From assembly GCA_022539475.1 (NCBI GenBank), contig VCMS01000065.1, forward strand, positions 124,001 through 188,000: 64,000 nt of DNA, read 5' to 3'. The position numbers and the translations under genes were made by a program. Under the pieces are notes generated by a model. That model was not told the DNA's origin. It saw only the letters and a program-made list of their open reading frames with translations, and searched no databases. This DNA comes from Gracilaria domingensis (lineage: Eukaryota > Rhodophyta > Florideophyceae > Gracilariales > Gracilariaceae). This document shows positions 34,542 through 45,564 of this stretch, in pieces (the stretch's first letter is position 1; the number at the start of each line of letters is the position of its first letter).

Positions 34542-36809
34542 ATGGAGAAACGGGGCGCGCGCTACCCAAATAGGGCGCCGAGCGCTCCACCAAGTGGTCA
34601 CCCCATACGGGGTTCAGTGTCCTATCCGGTGTCGGATAACCCGGAGGACCTGATTCGGAAGGAACGCCCATCGAGGGGGAAGAAGGTAGACCGAGAGGCT
34701 GGGGGCCCCTCGACCCTTCCCCAGGCTGACCAAGTGGACGGAGGAGCAGGCTTCGCAAGGGCGGAGCCCGCTCCTGTAACAACCCCAGTGGTAGACCAAA
34801 TGGAGGTGCCAGTCGGACCGCGACTGGACTTGGACGAGGTCACCCGAGTGGTAGTTGATCGAGCCTCCCAGGAGGTCCTCGACAAGGTACCTGTGGTGGT
34901 GTTACAGTACCTCGAAAACGAGGTGCGAGGACACATCGACCGATTGGTTATGCTGGCTCTGCAGCAGCAGGGGGCTAAGCTTCAACCTGAGATGGTGGCC
35001 CAGGCCGCGCTCATGAAGCAAGCTCCCCCGCCTGCAGTAGACGCCACCAAACCACTTGGTATCCTCCACCCTAACCTTCCTACACAACCGACTGGTGAAG
35101 GATTTATCGACCGTATGGGGAAAGGGGCAGAGCCTCCAGGGATGGAGGGCCCGAGGTACGTTTACCTCCCCCAACCTACTGGTGTAGCTCCGTCAGGACC
35201 AAGTGGTGGAGACCCCGATGGAGATTCGTCGAGCTCAGGAGACGAGCGTCGACGTAAACCAAATGGTAAGAAGAAGAAAACCAAAAGAAGAAAGAGAAAG
35301 AGTCGCCGGTCGGACTCGGACTCTTCGTCCTCAGACACCGATTCGGATTCGTCAGGAGACGACGACCGTACAGGTTCACGACGCAAGAGGAAGGACTCTC
35401 GCAAGAAGAAAGGAAAGAATCCCCGCAAGGGTAAGACCAAAAGGTATAACGATTCGGACTCAACTTCTGACGAGGAGACTGACCTAGAGGTGCTTACGCC
35501 GCTCAATGATTTATTCACCAAAGCGGTTGACTTTCGTACCTATAGGTTAGAGAACAGACAGGCTGAGTATACCAAAGAGGTAGCTCAGAAGATAACGAAG
35601 CATCATAGGAAGCTTCGTTTCCAACTGGGTGAAACTCGCTTTAGCGGGGATGACCCTATTGCGATCATTGATTTCCTTCAAAGGTTCAAGATCGCTTGTG
35701 ATCAGAATGGGTTTTCAGAGGCAGCAGCCATGTGGCTGTTTCAATTCTACCTAACTGGTCAGGCTGGAGCGTTGCTCCACAGCCGCCTCCAAGGAAACAC
35801 CATGGCGGTGGACGAAGACCAAACGGAAATGTTGACAACATACCCACAGGTGGTTAACTTCCTACTGGAAACCTACGCGACCGATGAGGTAATCCAGGAG
35901 GCGTACGCAGAGGTGCTTGCGTACCGCCAGCGCGCGGGACAAACCGAATTGGAATTCGCTCGCTCCTTATGGGCATTAGCCTCCCGCTGTGGAAGCGTCT
36001 TTACTACCAAAAGGTTGAAATCGATGTACGCCGACAACGTGGCGAAGTCTATCCGATCACAGGTTCGTAACTACCTAGCTACCAACCGCACGGTCGACTA
36101 CAACGCACTAGCCCGCCATGCACAGGGACTAGGCGATACCGTTCGGTCAAGGGCCAGGAAAGACTCCGCACCACTCGGCAAACCATCGAAGGAGAAAGGA
36201 AAGACCAGGCGGTCAGTGTTTGACGTAGAGGAAGAGGAGACCACTACGGAGGAGGCGTCCACACAATACGCCTCCCAGGGTCACCCAGTCCACTTGGTGC
36301 ATGCGCAACCGACAACTCGATCGCACGGTAATACCTCTTGGTCCAGCTCGCTATCCAGCGAGCCACCCTCAAGACAAACCTCAGCTCCACCATCACAGGT
36401 ATCCGTACCGGTCAGCCCGGTCCTAGCGGTACCATTCAAGCAATATGGTGAACAAGGACCATCCCCGCAGCAACGGAGTGCAGTACCTACTGGAGGCCGT
36501 CCCCCATCGCGCGCGTCGTCGCTCGCAATGAAGGACCCCACAACCGGCAATCTCCTCTGTTGGTTCTGTTTGTCGCCCCACCACTTGGCAACGGCGTGCC
36601 CAAGTGTGGCTCCGCAGAACAGGAACGCTCTCCTGACTGCTCGCCAGCAGAACCACCAGGATATATTTGGGCCCCCGGCACGGAGCGCAGGCACGGGACA
36701 CGCAAATGTGCGACCCAATGCAGCCACACTTCATCAGGTACACCTCGTCACGGAGCAGGACCAAACGGATCCCGCCCCGCAGGCGGAAAACGCCGAACAG
36801 TTGGGATAG
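34542..36809 (+). CDS. gag of Gy2
   Basis: Long open frame from ATG 34,542. Order: a proline/glycine-containing N-terminal part with a predicted helix near residues 90-150; a highly charged domain of alternating K/R runs and S/D runs (about residues 225-310) that looks like an RS domain; a capsid-like helical part (about 310-560, starting LEVLTPLNDLFTKAVDF and including SIRSQVRNYLATNR); and a CCHC zinc knuckle (CWFCLSPHHLATAC, about residue 675). Gag proteins form the particle that packages element RNA. Gy1 gag has the same plan. Confidence 0.9.
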   Translation: MEKRGARYPNRAPSAPPSGHPIRGSVSYPVSDNPEDLIRKERPSRGKKVDREAGGPSTLPQADQVDGGAGFARAEPAPVTTPVVDQMEVPVGPRLDLDEVTRVVVDRASQEVLDKVPVVVLQYLENEVRGHIDRLVMLALQQQGAKLQPEMVAQAALMKQAPPPAVDATKPLGILHPNLPTQPTGEGFIDRMGKGAEPPGMEGPRYVYLPQPTGVAPSGPSGGDPDGDSSSSGDERRRKPNGKKKKTKRRKRKSRRSDSDSSSSDTDSDSSGDDDRTGSRRKRKDSRKKKGKNPRKGKTKRYNDSDSTSDEETDLEVLTPLNDLFTKAVDFRTYRLENRQAEYTKEVAQKITKHHRKLRFQLGETRFSGDDPIAIIDFLQRFKIACDQNGFSEAAAMWLFQFYLTGQAGALLHSRLQGNTMAVDEDQTEMLTTYPQVVNFLLETYATDEVIQEAYAEVLAYRQRAGQTELEFARSLWALASRCGSVFTTKRLKSMYADNVAKSIRSQVRNYLATNRTVDYNALARHAQGLGDTVRSRARKDSAPLGKPSKEKGKTRRSVFDVEEEETTTEEASTQYASQGHPVHLVHAQPTTRSHGNTSWSSSLSSEPPSRQTSAPPSQVSVPVSPVLAVPFKQYGEQGPSPQQRSAVPTGGRPPSRASSLAMKDPTTGNLLCWFCLSPHHLATACPSVAPQNRNALLTARQQNHQDIFGPPARSAGTGHANVRPNAATLHQVHLVTEQDQTDPAPQAENAEQLG

Positions 36810-39800
36810 AGGCCTTCCCCAACTGTCCGAAGACGGAAGGCCTTCCAGAACCAAGTGGTGCAAGTATGGACAATTACCCATTGGTTACAGGGGAGGAGAG
36901 CCTCATGGACGGCACCGAACCGATATGCTTTCTCAAGCATATTACCTATAAGGTAAACGTCACCCTCGGGTTTACTTCTGACCACTTGGTACCATGCGTC
37001 ACTGTCCTGGACACCGGGGCAGGACCTAATCTGATGAATGCCAAACTATTAACTAACAGACAACTTAATAAGCTTCAGCCATGTACATTAACTAACCCAC
37101 TGGTTGACGCCAACAACAGACCACTAACCGTTATGGGAGCGCTTACCATAATGGTATTGATTGACACCATGAGGGTCCGAGTTCACTTCATAGTCGTTAA
37201 CCAACTGGCAACAGACTGTATCCTCGGCACAACTTTTATAGACCAGTATGTCAGGGCAATTTTTCCACGTTCTAAGACAGTTCTGTTCCATAATGGCCCC
37301 CGGATCGCCATTATTGGTAACCACAAGGGTGCCTCTACGAAAGAGAACCGCACTCAACACCAACCGGTCCCGGAAAACACACTCTCCAACAAGGTGCGAT
37401 TGGCAAAGGCGGTAACAATACCGCCTATGAACCACTTGGTAGTGAAGGTCACATGCCAACAACCTGGCCTGTTATCCATTCAGAACCATTCACGGTTGGC
37501 CGAACGACACATGACCTTAATGGCGAATGGTATAGTCGACAACATACCGACAAAACCATTTCAGGTCTACCTCAGTAACTTCAGCAACCGCCCGGTCAAG
37601 TTGCCAAAACACACCGTAATTGGTCTTGCCTTACCGGCTCCCCGTACGATCTTTACGATTATACCACAATGGTCCCACGAGGTCGTGGATGCTAAGGAAG
37701 GAGGGGGCAGTGTCAATTCGTTGAATTCGTCGCGAACAGACCATATGGTGCAGCGACTAGCTGAGCGAGAAGACCAGAAACTGGAGCTCGACCCAGTGAC
37801 CAATTGGAAGACGGAGGTGAATATAGGACTTGAAGGGGAAGAGCTCAGAGCTCGGATCCTTGGACTCCTGGAGCCATTCAGTACCATGTGGTCGGGTAAG
37901 CTGGGAGCCATTAAGGCCACCCAGCACAGGATTGACCTCAAACCGGACTCCCGTCCCATCCACCAACAGCCATACCGCGCGGGACATAAGGCCCGTGAGG
38001 TAGAGCTGGAGGAGGTAGAGCGGATGCTCCGCGAGGGGGTTATAGAACCGGCAAACTCGGAATGGGCTAGCCCTGTAGTGCTAGTCCAAAAACGAGGAGA
38101 GACCCGTATGAGGTTCTGTATTGACTACAGAAAACTTAATGCCGTAACGGTAAGGGACTCGTACCCCATCCCGAGGATGGATGAATGCATCGACTCCCTA
38201 GGAGATGCGAACATCTTTACCACACTGGACGCCAACTGCGGGTATTGGCAGATCGAAATACCAGAGGGTGACCGTGATAAGACTGCGTTTACATGCCACG
38301 CAGGCCTGTATCGCTTCTTACGCATGCCGTTTGGTTTAAGAAACGCCCCCGCTACCTTCCAAAGGGCGTTAGACATTATACTGTCTAAAGTGAAGTGGAC
38401 AACCGCATTGGTATACATAGATGACGTAGTCATCTACTCGAGGTCCATAGAGGAGCACTTCTCGCACGTCCAAGTGGTACTGCAGTTGCTACAAGAGGCA
38501 GGCGTGACCCTCAAACTACGAAAGTGTATGTTCTTCAACCAAGAGGTAGAGTACCTAGGGCATACAATAAGCCCCGGGAAACTCGAAGTGACCAAACGGA
38601 ATATCCGAGCGGTACAGGAAGCGAAGCTCCCTACGTCGCAGACGGACATACGATCCTTTATAGGTCTATGCAACGTCTACCGGCGGTTCATCAAGGGTTT
38701 TGCAAAGATAGCCGCACCCCTGAACCGGAGGTTGCAGAAGGGGCAGCCCACACACTTTGACCACCTGGAAGAGGACGAGGTAGAGGCGTTCTATACATTG
38801 AAAGCAGCGCTTCTCTCCCCACCGGTACTGGCATTGCCCAAAACGGGACTCCCGTATACACTGGACACGGATGCGTCGGACGCCCAAATAGGTTGCTGCC
38901 TAATGCAGGAACAGGAGGACGGCAAGCTCGCACCAATTGGGTATTGGAGTAGAGCTTTTAACCAAGCGGAGCAGAACTACACCGTAACGGAGAAGGAATG
39001 CCTAGCGGTTGTTTGGAGCATGCTCATGCTACGTCCTTACCTATATGGTGTGCGCTTCACGCTCCGAACGGATCACGACTCCTTGAGGTGGATATTAGGC
39101 TTGGCGGACGCATCGGGTCGTCTGGCCCGATGGCGTCTGAGACTCTCGGAGTTTGAGTACGATGTGCAGTACCGCCCCGGGGTCAAGCACCGAGTGGCGG
39201 ATGCATTGTCCCGGTTGAATACCGAAGGATTGGACACTGACCCAGTGGACGACGACATCCCATGCTTTACTATAGAACCAGCTAACCACGAGGTCAATGA
39301 AGTTCTGAAGGGATACTGGCATGATGACAGTACGTACCAAGTGGTAGTGGAGACCCTCCTTCCTGTGGAGGAAGGGGAACACGCTCCAATCACCCGTGAG
39401 GAATTCTTACGCGAACAATCGACCGATAGGTTGTGCAAAACGCTCGCTGACGTACTTGGAAGGAAGGATTCTCATTTCGACGTCGACCACAATGGGTACC
39501 TCATCAGACGCTCACCTTTAGACGGAGCTCTCCAGAAGGTCGTACCTGAGTCATTAAGACAAAGGGTGTTATATCTGTCACACAATCCACGGCTTTCGGG
39601 GCACCCTGGAGCCACGCGGTTGTACTATACCCTTCGGAGGCAATTCTACTGGCCGCATATGGCTAACGATGTATATACCTATGTGGCGCAATGCAATTCG
39701 TGCATTAAGACCCGAGGTGGTGTGGCGAAGCACAGGAAGTACCTAAAGCTATTCCCGGCGGCGGGGCCCCTGGAATTCGTAGCAATCGACATACTGGGGC

Positions 39801-41065
39801 CCCTGCCCAAGACCTCAGAGGGTTATCGCTTTGTAGTAGTCATAACCGACAGGTTCACAAAGCTCACCAGAGCCATACCTCTGAAGAACCAAACGGCAAC
39901 GACACTAGCGACAGCCTTCCTGGAGAATTGGGTCTACCCGTACGGTGCTCCCATGTACCTACTGACCGATAACGGTTCGAACCTAGCTTCTAAGTTCTTC
40001 GAGGCGGTTTGTACAATGCTAGGGATCAAGCACTATTTTACCACGGCCTATCATCCGCAAACAAACGGCCAAGTGGAACGCTTCAATAAGACCCTAGTGG
40101 CACGCCTACGGCACTACGTGGAAGAGCACCAAACCACATGGTCGGAGTATGTCCAACCATTGACATATGCGTACAACCTCCAGGTCCACAGGGTCACTCA
40201 AACAACCCCATTCGACCTGGTACTTTCGCGAACACCACATGGTATTATCGTCCAGCCCGGACCTGACCGCTCGGAAGCGGCCGGGACACTCACACCGGCG
40301 AAGGTCAAGAGAAACATACTCCATAAGTTACGCGCCGCTTTGGCTGCTGCCAAAGTTAAGATGACAGCAGCCCAAGAACGGTATAAAGCGGACTATGACC
40401 GAACGGTGAGCAAAGTGACCAAAGTGGTAGCAGGAGACATGGTCTTCCTTGACGTGCCACCAAAAGGTAAGCGACCAACCCCAGCGGAGATGGAAGAGGA
40501 CATCCGCCTTGAAGAGGATATCAATTCTAAACTACTACCCAAGTCCACGGGACCATACAAGGTGATTCGCTCCGATGAGCATACCGCTACGGTCATAATG
40601 GAAGGTTTGGAGAACACGGTCTCCATCGACAGGATTGTCAAGGCCGCACAACCGACGACAGCGAATACACAACCAATAGGTGAGCCAACGCAGCAAGAAG
40701 CGGAGAGGGAGCAAATGTCTCCCATACCCCCTCCTATGATGAGTCAGCCGAGCGGTCAACCTTCCACCAGAGCCGTAACGGCTGACCCCACGACCCAAGC
40801 GGCACAGGAGATCGAGCCTCGGCAAGACCAACGGGTCACACCACCCACGGGGAGCCACGCACCCCATGACCAAATGGAAGACTCACACCCTCAAGTAGAC
40901 ACCCAGGAGTGCGCTATTGACACCATTGTAGGTCACGAACACACCACAAAGGGTATGCGCTACCGGGTAAGATAGTATGGATGGTCGCCCGAGCACGACT
41001 CTATGGAACCACCTGGTCATATCCCTAACAACTTCATCATCCGATACTGGCGCAAACAAGGGCGA
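36560..41065 (+). CDS. pol of Gy2: protease, RT, RNase H, integrase, chromodomain
   Basis: Overlaps the end of gag in a different frame and has no obvious ATG at its start, fitting production as a Gag-Pol fusion. Protease VLDTGAGPN is near 37,007; RT at about 38,080-38,440 (YRKLNAVTVRDSYPIPRM, MPFGLRNAPATFQ, ALVYIDDVVIYS); RNase H at about 38,850-39,230 (YTLDTDASDAQIG, DHDSLRWIL, ADALSRLN); integrase zinc-binding domain near 39,600-39,720 and core at about 39,770-40,080 (IDILGPLP, LTDNGSNLASKFFE, HPQTNGQVERF); chromodomain-like segment at about 40,910-41,065 (YGWSPEHDS, RYWRKQ). About one break is suspected. Domain order places it with chromoviruses. Confidence 0.92.
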
Positions 41066-41261
41066 ACGCCCCCACCAACTGGTATTGCTTCGCGTGGTAC
41101 GCGTCGCTAAGGAAGGGGGGGGGTTATCGAAGCCGTTGAACGCCACGCTACACGAAAAGCTAACTAACTAACCTAACAGGAAAACAAAAGAAGATCAGAG
41201 ATCACAATGCAAGACACTTTATTAGTCGAGAAGAATCCACGAGAGGGAACCACGAGGTGAC

Positions 41262-43988
41262 TTAGGAGGCCTTGGAGGACCCACGGCCACGTCCGCGTCC
41301 ACGACTGGTTCCACGACCGCGACCACGTCCACGGGAGGTCCCGCGAGATGAAGCGGAACCTCCACGACCAGAGGACACCGACATAGGTCCGGCGGAGCTT
41401 CCGCCCCCGCCGCTAGCCGCGCTCGGTGGCGCACCACCACTTGGTAAGGGAGCAGAAGTACCAGCAGGTCCCGCAGGGGTACCGCGGCTGACTACCGGCA
41501 TGGTATTCGCAGGACCAGTGGGTGGATGGAAGGAAGGCGGTAAGCTAGACGGAGGGATGCCACCAGAGGTCGGAGGAGCAAGACCACTAGACGGCCCTGC
41601 ACCGGGGGTCAGACCAGTAGGCGGCCTAGGAGCACCGGACGTCGGCGGAAGCGGAGCCGAACGGAAACCAGTTGAGAAACCACTTGGTGCTCCTGTCCCA
41701 GTACTTGCTGGAGGAAGAGGAACGTTGTGGGGACCAAGCGGAGTATGGAAAGGTGCCGCAGGATCACCACCAGGAGGTCCACCAGGGAGTTGATACGTAC
41801 CAAGGCCACCAAAGCCTACCATTGGGGTCGCAGGTTGCTGTGACGCAGGAGCGTACGGGTTGAAACTTTCCACAGGGGGTCGATGTAACGGCGCGTGGCC
41901 TTCCACAAGGTTGCTCAACTGTCCAACATAGGCTGTCACCTCACGGTAGAGATTGCGCTGGAAGTAGTCGCGGAACTGTCGCAGCTCAGAAGTGCGCCGC
42001 TCGTGGTGAGCAACCACGGGGAGCAAGTTGGTAAGAGTATCCACAGCGGTGAGGATGTCATTGGGACCAGGACGGTTGAAGTGCACCATCGAGGCGTGGT
42101 TGAGACGAGCCAGAGCGCTCCGTATCGCGCCACTATCACCACCAGGGGGCACCGGATTCACCGGAAGCGACTGGAAACCAACCCGAAGAGGCCCCTGGGC
42201 AGCCCGTCCGGGAGGGTGAGCAGCCGCCTGAGGGTTCGCCAGACCACTTGGAACAGGCGCAGCCACGCTGGTCGGAGGAGTAGCCTGTACAGGTGCCGAC
42301 GGAGGCAATGCGGGGGACTCATAGTTCTCGGCAGCCACCATCACGGTATCGTCATTACCAAATGGGTCTTCGCCAGCCATGTGCTGCTGTTGGAGAGGCA
42401 CGATGCTATGAACCTCCGGGTCGTAGACATCCCAACCCTGTTCAGGCCCCCAATTGTGGTTACTGACCGCAGTGAGGTAGCCATCCAACTGCTGCGCAGT
42501 ATATTTGGTGCCCTCCACGATGTTGGAGAGCCCCATGGCACGAATGTCGCCGACCACATCGTTGGGAATAGTGAAGATACGACCAACTGGTTGAGTTCCG
42601 CTGATCCCGACAGACTTGTCAGGGCAGCGCGTGTCCCAAGTCACACCTTCCACGGAAGCCTGAAGGGCGAGGATAGCCACCATGACGGCCCACTCGCTGC
42701 GCGCGACCGACCAAACGGCATATGCGTTGTTCCTCTCGAGGGAGATGCTACTACCAAAGTACGCAAGGACCGGCGGGGTCGGCACTTCCAGCCACTGACA
42801 TACTTCATAGTGGTCCCACCAAGAGGGTCGATTGACATACCATGTCCGGCGGTTGTGGTCGCTCTGCGACCAATACTCAACGTTGTGGAACAGAAACATG
42901 GTCCGCGTACGGTTGTTACGGTGACGAACACGGCTCTCAGCCATCGCATCGGTCGCCCACCTCCCACGGTCAGTCCAATAATTGGTGTCTAAAGGGCGCT
43001 CAAACGCGACGTACTCCAGATCGACCTCGATGTGCGTAGCAGGTTCGTCCAAGCGGTGAAGGATATCTACCAAACGGCGGAAGTAGTGAACCTCCCCATC
43101 GCAGCGGATGAAGGGGAGATCCGACGGTACGGCCACGGGGATGTAGTATAGAAACTTCGTGTGTCGCTGCCGCGCATGGAAACACTGTTGTCGACCGAAC
43201 CGGCTCTGCTTCTCGCCCTTGCGTGGTGGAGGAGGTGCCATAGGCACCGCCTCCAACCGGCGACAATCCCAACGGGCAATTGCGGTATACTGCGTGAGAC
43301 CCATGTGGCGGAACCGCAAGGGACAGAGTGAGGAACTGATGTGGAAAGGCCAGTTCCCCAGAGTGACCAATTCGGCGGAGATATCGGCCAAGCGTGCACC
43401 ATAGTGGGCATGCGGCTGCCCGTGCGTCCTATTAAGGTCATGAGGATTCAGCTGTTGAGCCTCCACCGTACCGGCCACCGCAAGAGGGTTAACGTTGCTC
43501 GGACCCGCGGCGGCTGCGTAGGGATCATACCCACCGCGACCGTAAGGGTCTTGACGAGAACGCGTACTCGACCGCGTGTTAGGCTTGAAGATGCCACCTC
43601 CGCGGCCGCGCGCTACCCCAGGGGTCTTGCCAGACATCCTCGACCGGGAGGCAACAGTTTCGCGAACCGAACGGTTGACCTCCGCCGAGGGGGAGACTTC
43701 AGAAGCCGAATATCCCTTTATAGGGTCGAAGTGCGGCTCCTCCAATACCAAGTGGTTGGCCTCCACGGGAGCCTCGGCGCCCGATGGAAAGGACACAGGT
43801 GTAGCGGTCTGGGACGGCAGACAGGGCTGCGAAGAGTCAACCACGTGGTAATTCGATTGAAACGGCGCCGTCTCACCCCCGGGGTCCACCACAACGGGAA
43901 GGGCGCGCGCGATGCCCTCCTCGGCACCGTCTTCACGGCGTTCAAACGTCATCGACCACCCCGTTGGGGAAGCGGGTTGATCACCCAT
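41262..43988 (-). CDS. Antisense accessory gene of Gy2 (about 908 codons, unknown family)
   Basis: Uninterrupted on the minus strand from ATG 43,988 to a stop at 41,262, between pol and the 3' LTR. Four parts can be seen: a disordered N-terminus with an RG-rich patch (ARGRGGGIF, about residue 125); a compact-looking middle (about 195-500) rich in W, H, C and aromatic residues (HMGLTQYTAIARWDCRR, DLEYVAFERPLDTNYW, WWDHYEVCQWLEV); a helical stretch (about 620-700, DILTAVDTLTNLLP, FRDYFQRNLYREVTAYVG); and a long proline/glycine-rich tail ending in repeated SRGRGRGRG units, an RNA-binding-type RGG tail. No membrane helix or signal peptide, so not envelope-like. No family is recognised. Antisense extra frames occur in some plant gypsy lineages; relation to them is not shown. 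Confidence 0.8.
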   Translation of the reverse strand: MGDQPASPTGWSMTFERREDGAEEGIARALPVVVDPGGETAPFQSNYHVVDSSQPCLPSQTATPVSFPSGAEAPVEANHLVLEEPHFDPIKGYSASEVSPSAEVNRSVRETVASRSRMSGKTPGVARGRGGGIFKPNTRSSTRSRQDPYGRGGYDPYAAAAGPSNVNPLAVAGTVEAQQLNPHDLNRTHGQPHAHYGARLADISAELVTLGNWPFHISSSLCPLRFRHMGLTQYTAIARWDCRRLEAVPMAPPPPRKGEKQSRFGRQQCFHARQRHTKFLYYIPVAVPSDLPFIRCDGEVHYFRRLVDILHRLDEPATHIEVDLEYVAFERPLDTNYWTDRGRWATDAMAESRVRHRNNRTRTMFLFHNVEYWSQSDHNRRTWYVNRPSWWDHYEVCQWLEVPTPPVLAYFGSSISLERNNAYAVWSVARSEWAVMVAILALQASVEGVTWDTRCPDKSVGISGTQPVGRIFTIPNDVVGDIRAMGLSNIVEGTKYTAQQLDGYLTAVSNHNWGPEQGWDVYDPEVHSIVPLQQQHMAGEDPFGNDDTVMVAAENYESPALPPSAPVQATPPTSVAAPVPSGLANPQAAAHPPGRAAQGPLRVGFQSLPVNPVPPGGDSGAIRSALARLNHASMVHFNRPGPNDILTAVDTLTNLLPVVAHHERRTSELRQFRDYFQRNLYREVTAYVGQLSNLVEGHAPLHRPPVESFNPYAPASQQPATPMVGFGGLGTYQLPGGPPGGDPAAPFHTPLGPHNVPLPPASTGTGAPSGFSTGFRSAPLPPTSGAPRPPTGLTPGAGPSSGLAPPTSGGIPPSSLPPSFHPPTGPANTMPVVSRGTPAGPAGTSAPLPSGGAPPSAASGGGGSSAGPMSVSSGRGGSASSRGTSRGRGRGRGTSRGRGRGRGSSKAS

Positions 43989-44987
43989 GAGGTATAAAAC
44001 GCGCGAGTTGGAGCGAGAGCGTGCCACGGAGGATACCAACCGAGAGGGGGAACACCACCAATTGGATGACTAGATGAAACCTGAGGGGTCACAGAGAACG
44101 GGCACGCCGCTCGAGCGAGCTGACACACCGTGAAAATGACCAGGGTTGTGCGCCGGCTGGACGGGTTCCGTGAACCAGGGAGGTTACAACCACCCCAGAG
44201 GGAACCTAAGGGACGGAAGGAGACCGCCAGGAACCAGGTGGAGGGGCGCTGAACGCCACGCAGTCGGGTAAACCCCTCTGCTGGACCTGAATCAAGCCTG
44301 AACACCCCGATGAGGCAGACCACTAGGTAGAAGCGGCGTCAGCACCGGTACGGTCACGAAGTCTGAGGAGCCACGGGCAGGAGTCTCCTCACCCTCGACG
44401 CGGCCGCCCAAGGCAACGACACCCCAGTGGCGCCCTCACTCAAGCGGAGAGACAGTACTTGTCGGAACCAACGAGGTATCACCTCAGTACGGCACAAGAC
44501 CAAGTGGCCAACAGAGGATAGGAGCGACACCACGAAGGGGCGGTGTGCCGATCGGTTGACAACTGCGAACCCCACCGAAGGGAGGCTCGAAACCAACTGG
44601 TAAGCCGGGACTAACCCGCCCAGGGGGAGGACGGACAGGGGAAGATGGAGTGACGGACTCCTCCGGGACGGACCAAAGAGGCGAAGACAACCACGTGGTA
44701 CCAGGCGCGCGACAAGATCAACCTGAATGGTCGCGGTTCGCGGTTTCGCGTTCCAATACCACGAGGGACGTAAGGTACGATCGCACCTACCACAGGGGGG
44801 TACGGCGGCGTGGGTAATGGCGCTGCAGTGCATGTGGCGAGCCGCGCCGTGCACCGCGCCATCTTCGCGTCATCGCGAGACGCGCCGTGCGCCAGGCGAT
44901 GCGCGCCGACGACCGTTTGGTGAAAAGGCGGCAAACGCCGTGGGACCTTCGCAGCCACGGGGCGTGCCTGTCGGTAGAAGGGGGGTC
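43989..44987 (-). promoter_or_regulatory. Leader/promoter region of the antisense gene of Gy2 (inferred)
   Basis: About 1 kb between the antisense start and the 3' LTR, with at least two ACCANNTGGT palindromes (44,592; 44,690) and several near copies. A TATA-like TTTATACC on the minus strand (GGTATAAA at 43,991-43,998) is too close to the ATG to be the usual core promoter. The antisense transcript must start here or in the 3' LTR; no experimental basis. Confidence 0.35.
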
Positions 44988-45559
44988 TGTAGTATAGCTC
45001 GGCCAGATCAACGGGGTCTCTACAAGACCAAGTGGTGACGTCACGGGCTCCCGGGCACGTGTGTCTACTGTACCACGTGGGACGCGCAAGCGCAGGCTTG
45101 GACAGGACTAATTAGTCTATTCTCGATAATTTAGAATTAATAATTACTAGGTAGTGTAGATATGTGGCCGGGGTGGTGCACCACAAATGCACCTCCCGGT
45201 GGCCCACGTGGCACTAGGCCCGTGAGAGCCGGAGGGGCGCTCGGGTGTACTAAACCCCCGAGACGCCAACCTCCCACACCAGATGGTAAAGTCAAGCACC
45301 AACTAGGCTAATTTGACACCAGTTCGGTTCTACAGTCACCAATTGGTAAGTCTAGTAGTCCTCTCATAGTTTTGCTGACCTCGAGGGTTATACGTGCCTG
45401 CCGCACACCAGTGCAGGCGTATTTACCACTTGGTCACCGTGCACTATAGGTAACGGCGGGTGCTGCCGACCTATTAGGTGTCACGCGTTTCACTCCTCCG
45501 TCGGGTCGAGCCCACGCAGGGCTCCCCACTAGCAGCTCGCACCGATCGGTTATACCACA
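44988..45559 (+). repeat. 3' LTR of Gy2
   Basis: 572 bp, directly after a polypurine tract and directly before the CTTAG duplication. It has the same three ACCANNTGGT palindromes as the 5' LTR. Confidence 0.95.
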
Positions 45560-45564
45560 CTTAG

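Larger units (their letters stand above)
33837..45559 (+). mobile_element. Gy2: young, nearly whole Ty3/gypsy chromovirus with an antisense gene
   Basis: 11.7 kb. Two 572-bp LTRs (TGTAGTATAGC...CCACA) differ at about 8 positions (1.4 percent), so insertion was recent. CTTAG lies on both sides (33,832-33,836 and 45,560-45,564). Inside: putative primer-binding site TGGTCTCCCGACC (34,414-34,426), gag, pol in another frame overlapping the end of gag, a long antisense reading frame, about 950 non-coding bases and the polypurine tract GAAGGGGGG just before the 3' LTR. It looks whole apart from about one apparent break. Gag and pol overlap in different frames, as is usual where the family uses a ribosomal frameshift. 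It sits in the 5' LTR of Gy3. Confidence 0.93.

Noticed and set aside
35162-35521. Minus-strand frames over the RS-type part of gag
   Set aside because: Low-complexity complement of K/R/S/D runs; shadows of gag.
41272-43997. Plus-strand open frames (about 170-365 codons) opposite the antisense gene of Gy2
   Set aside because: They are mirror frames of a GC-rich coding region on the other strand and have no known domain.
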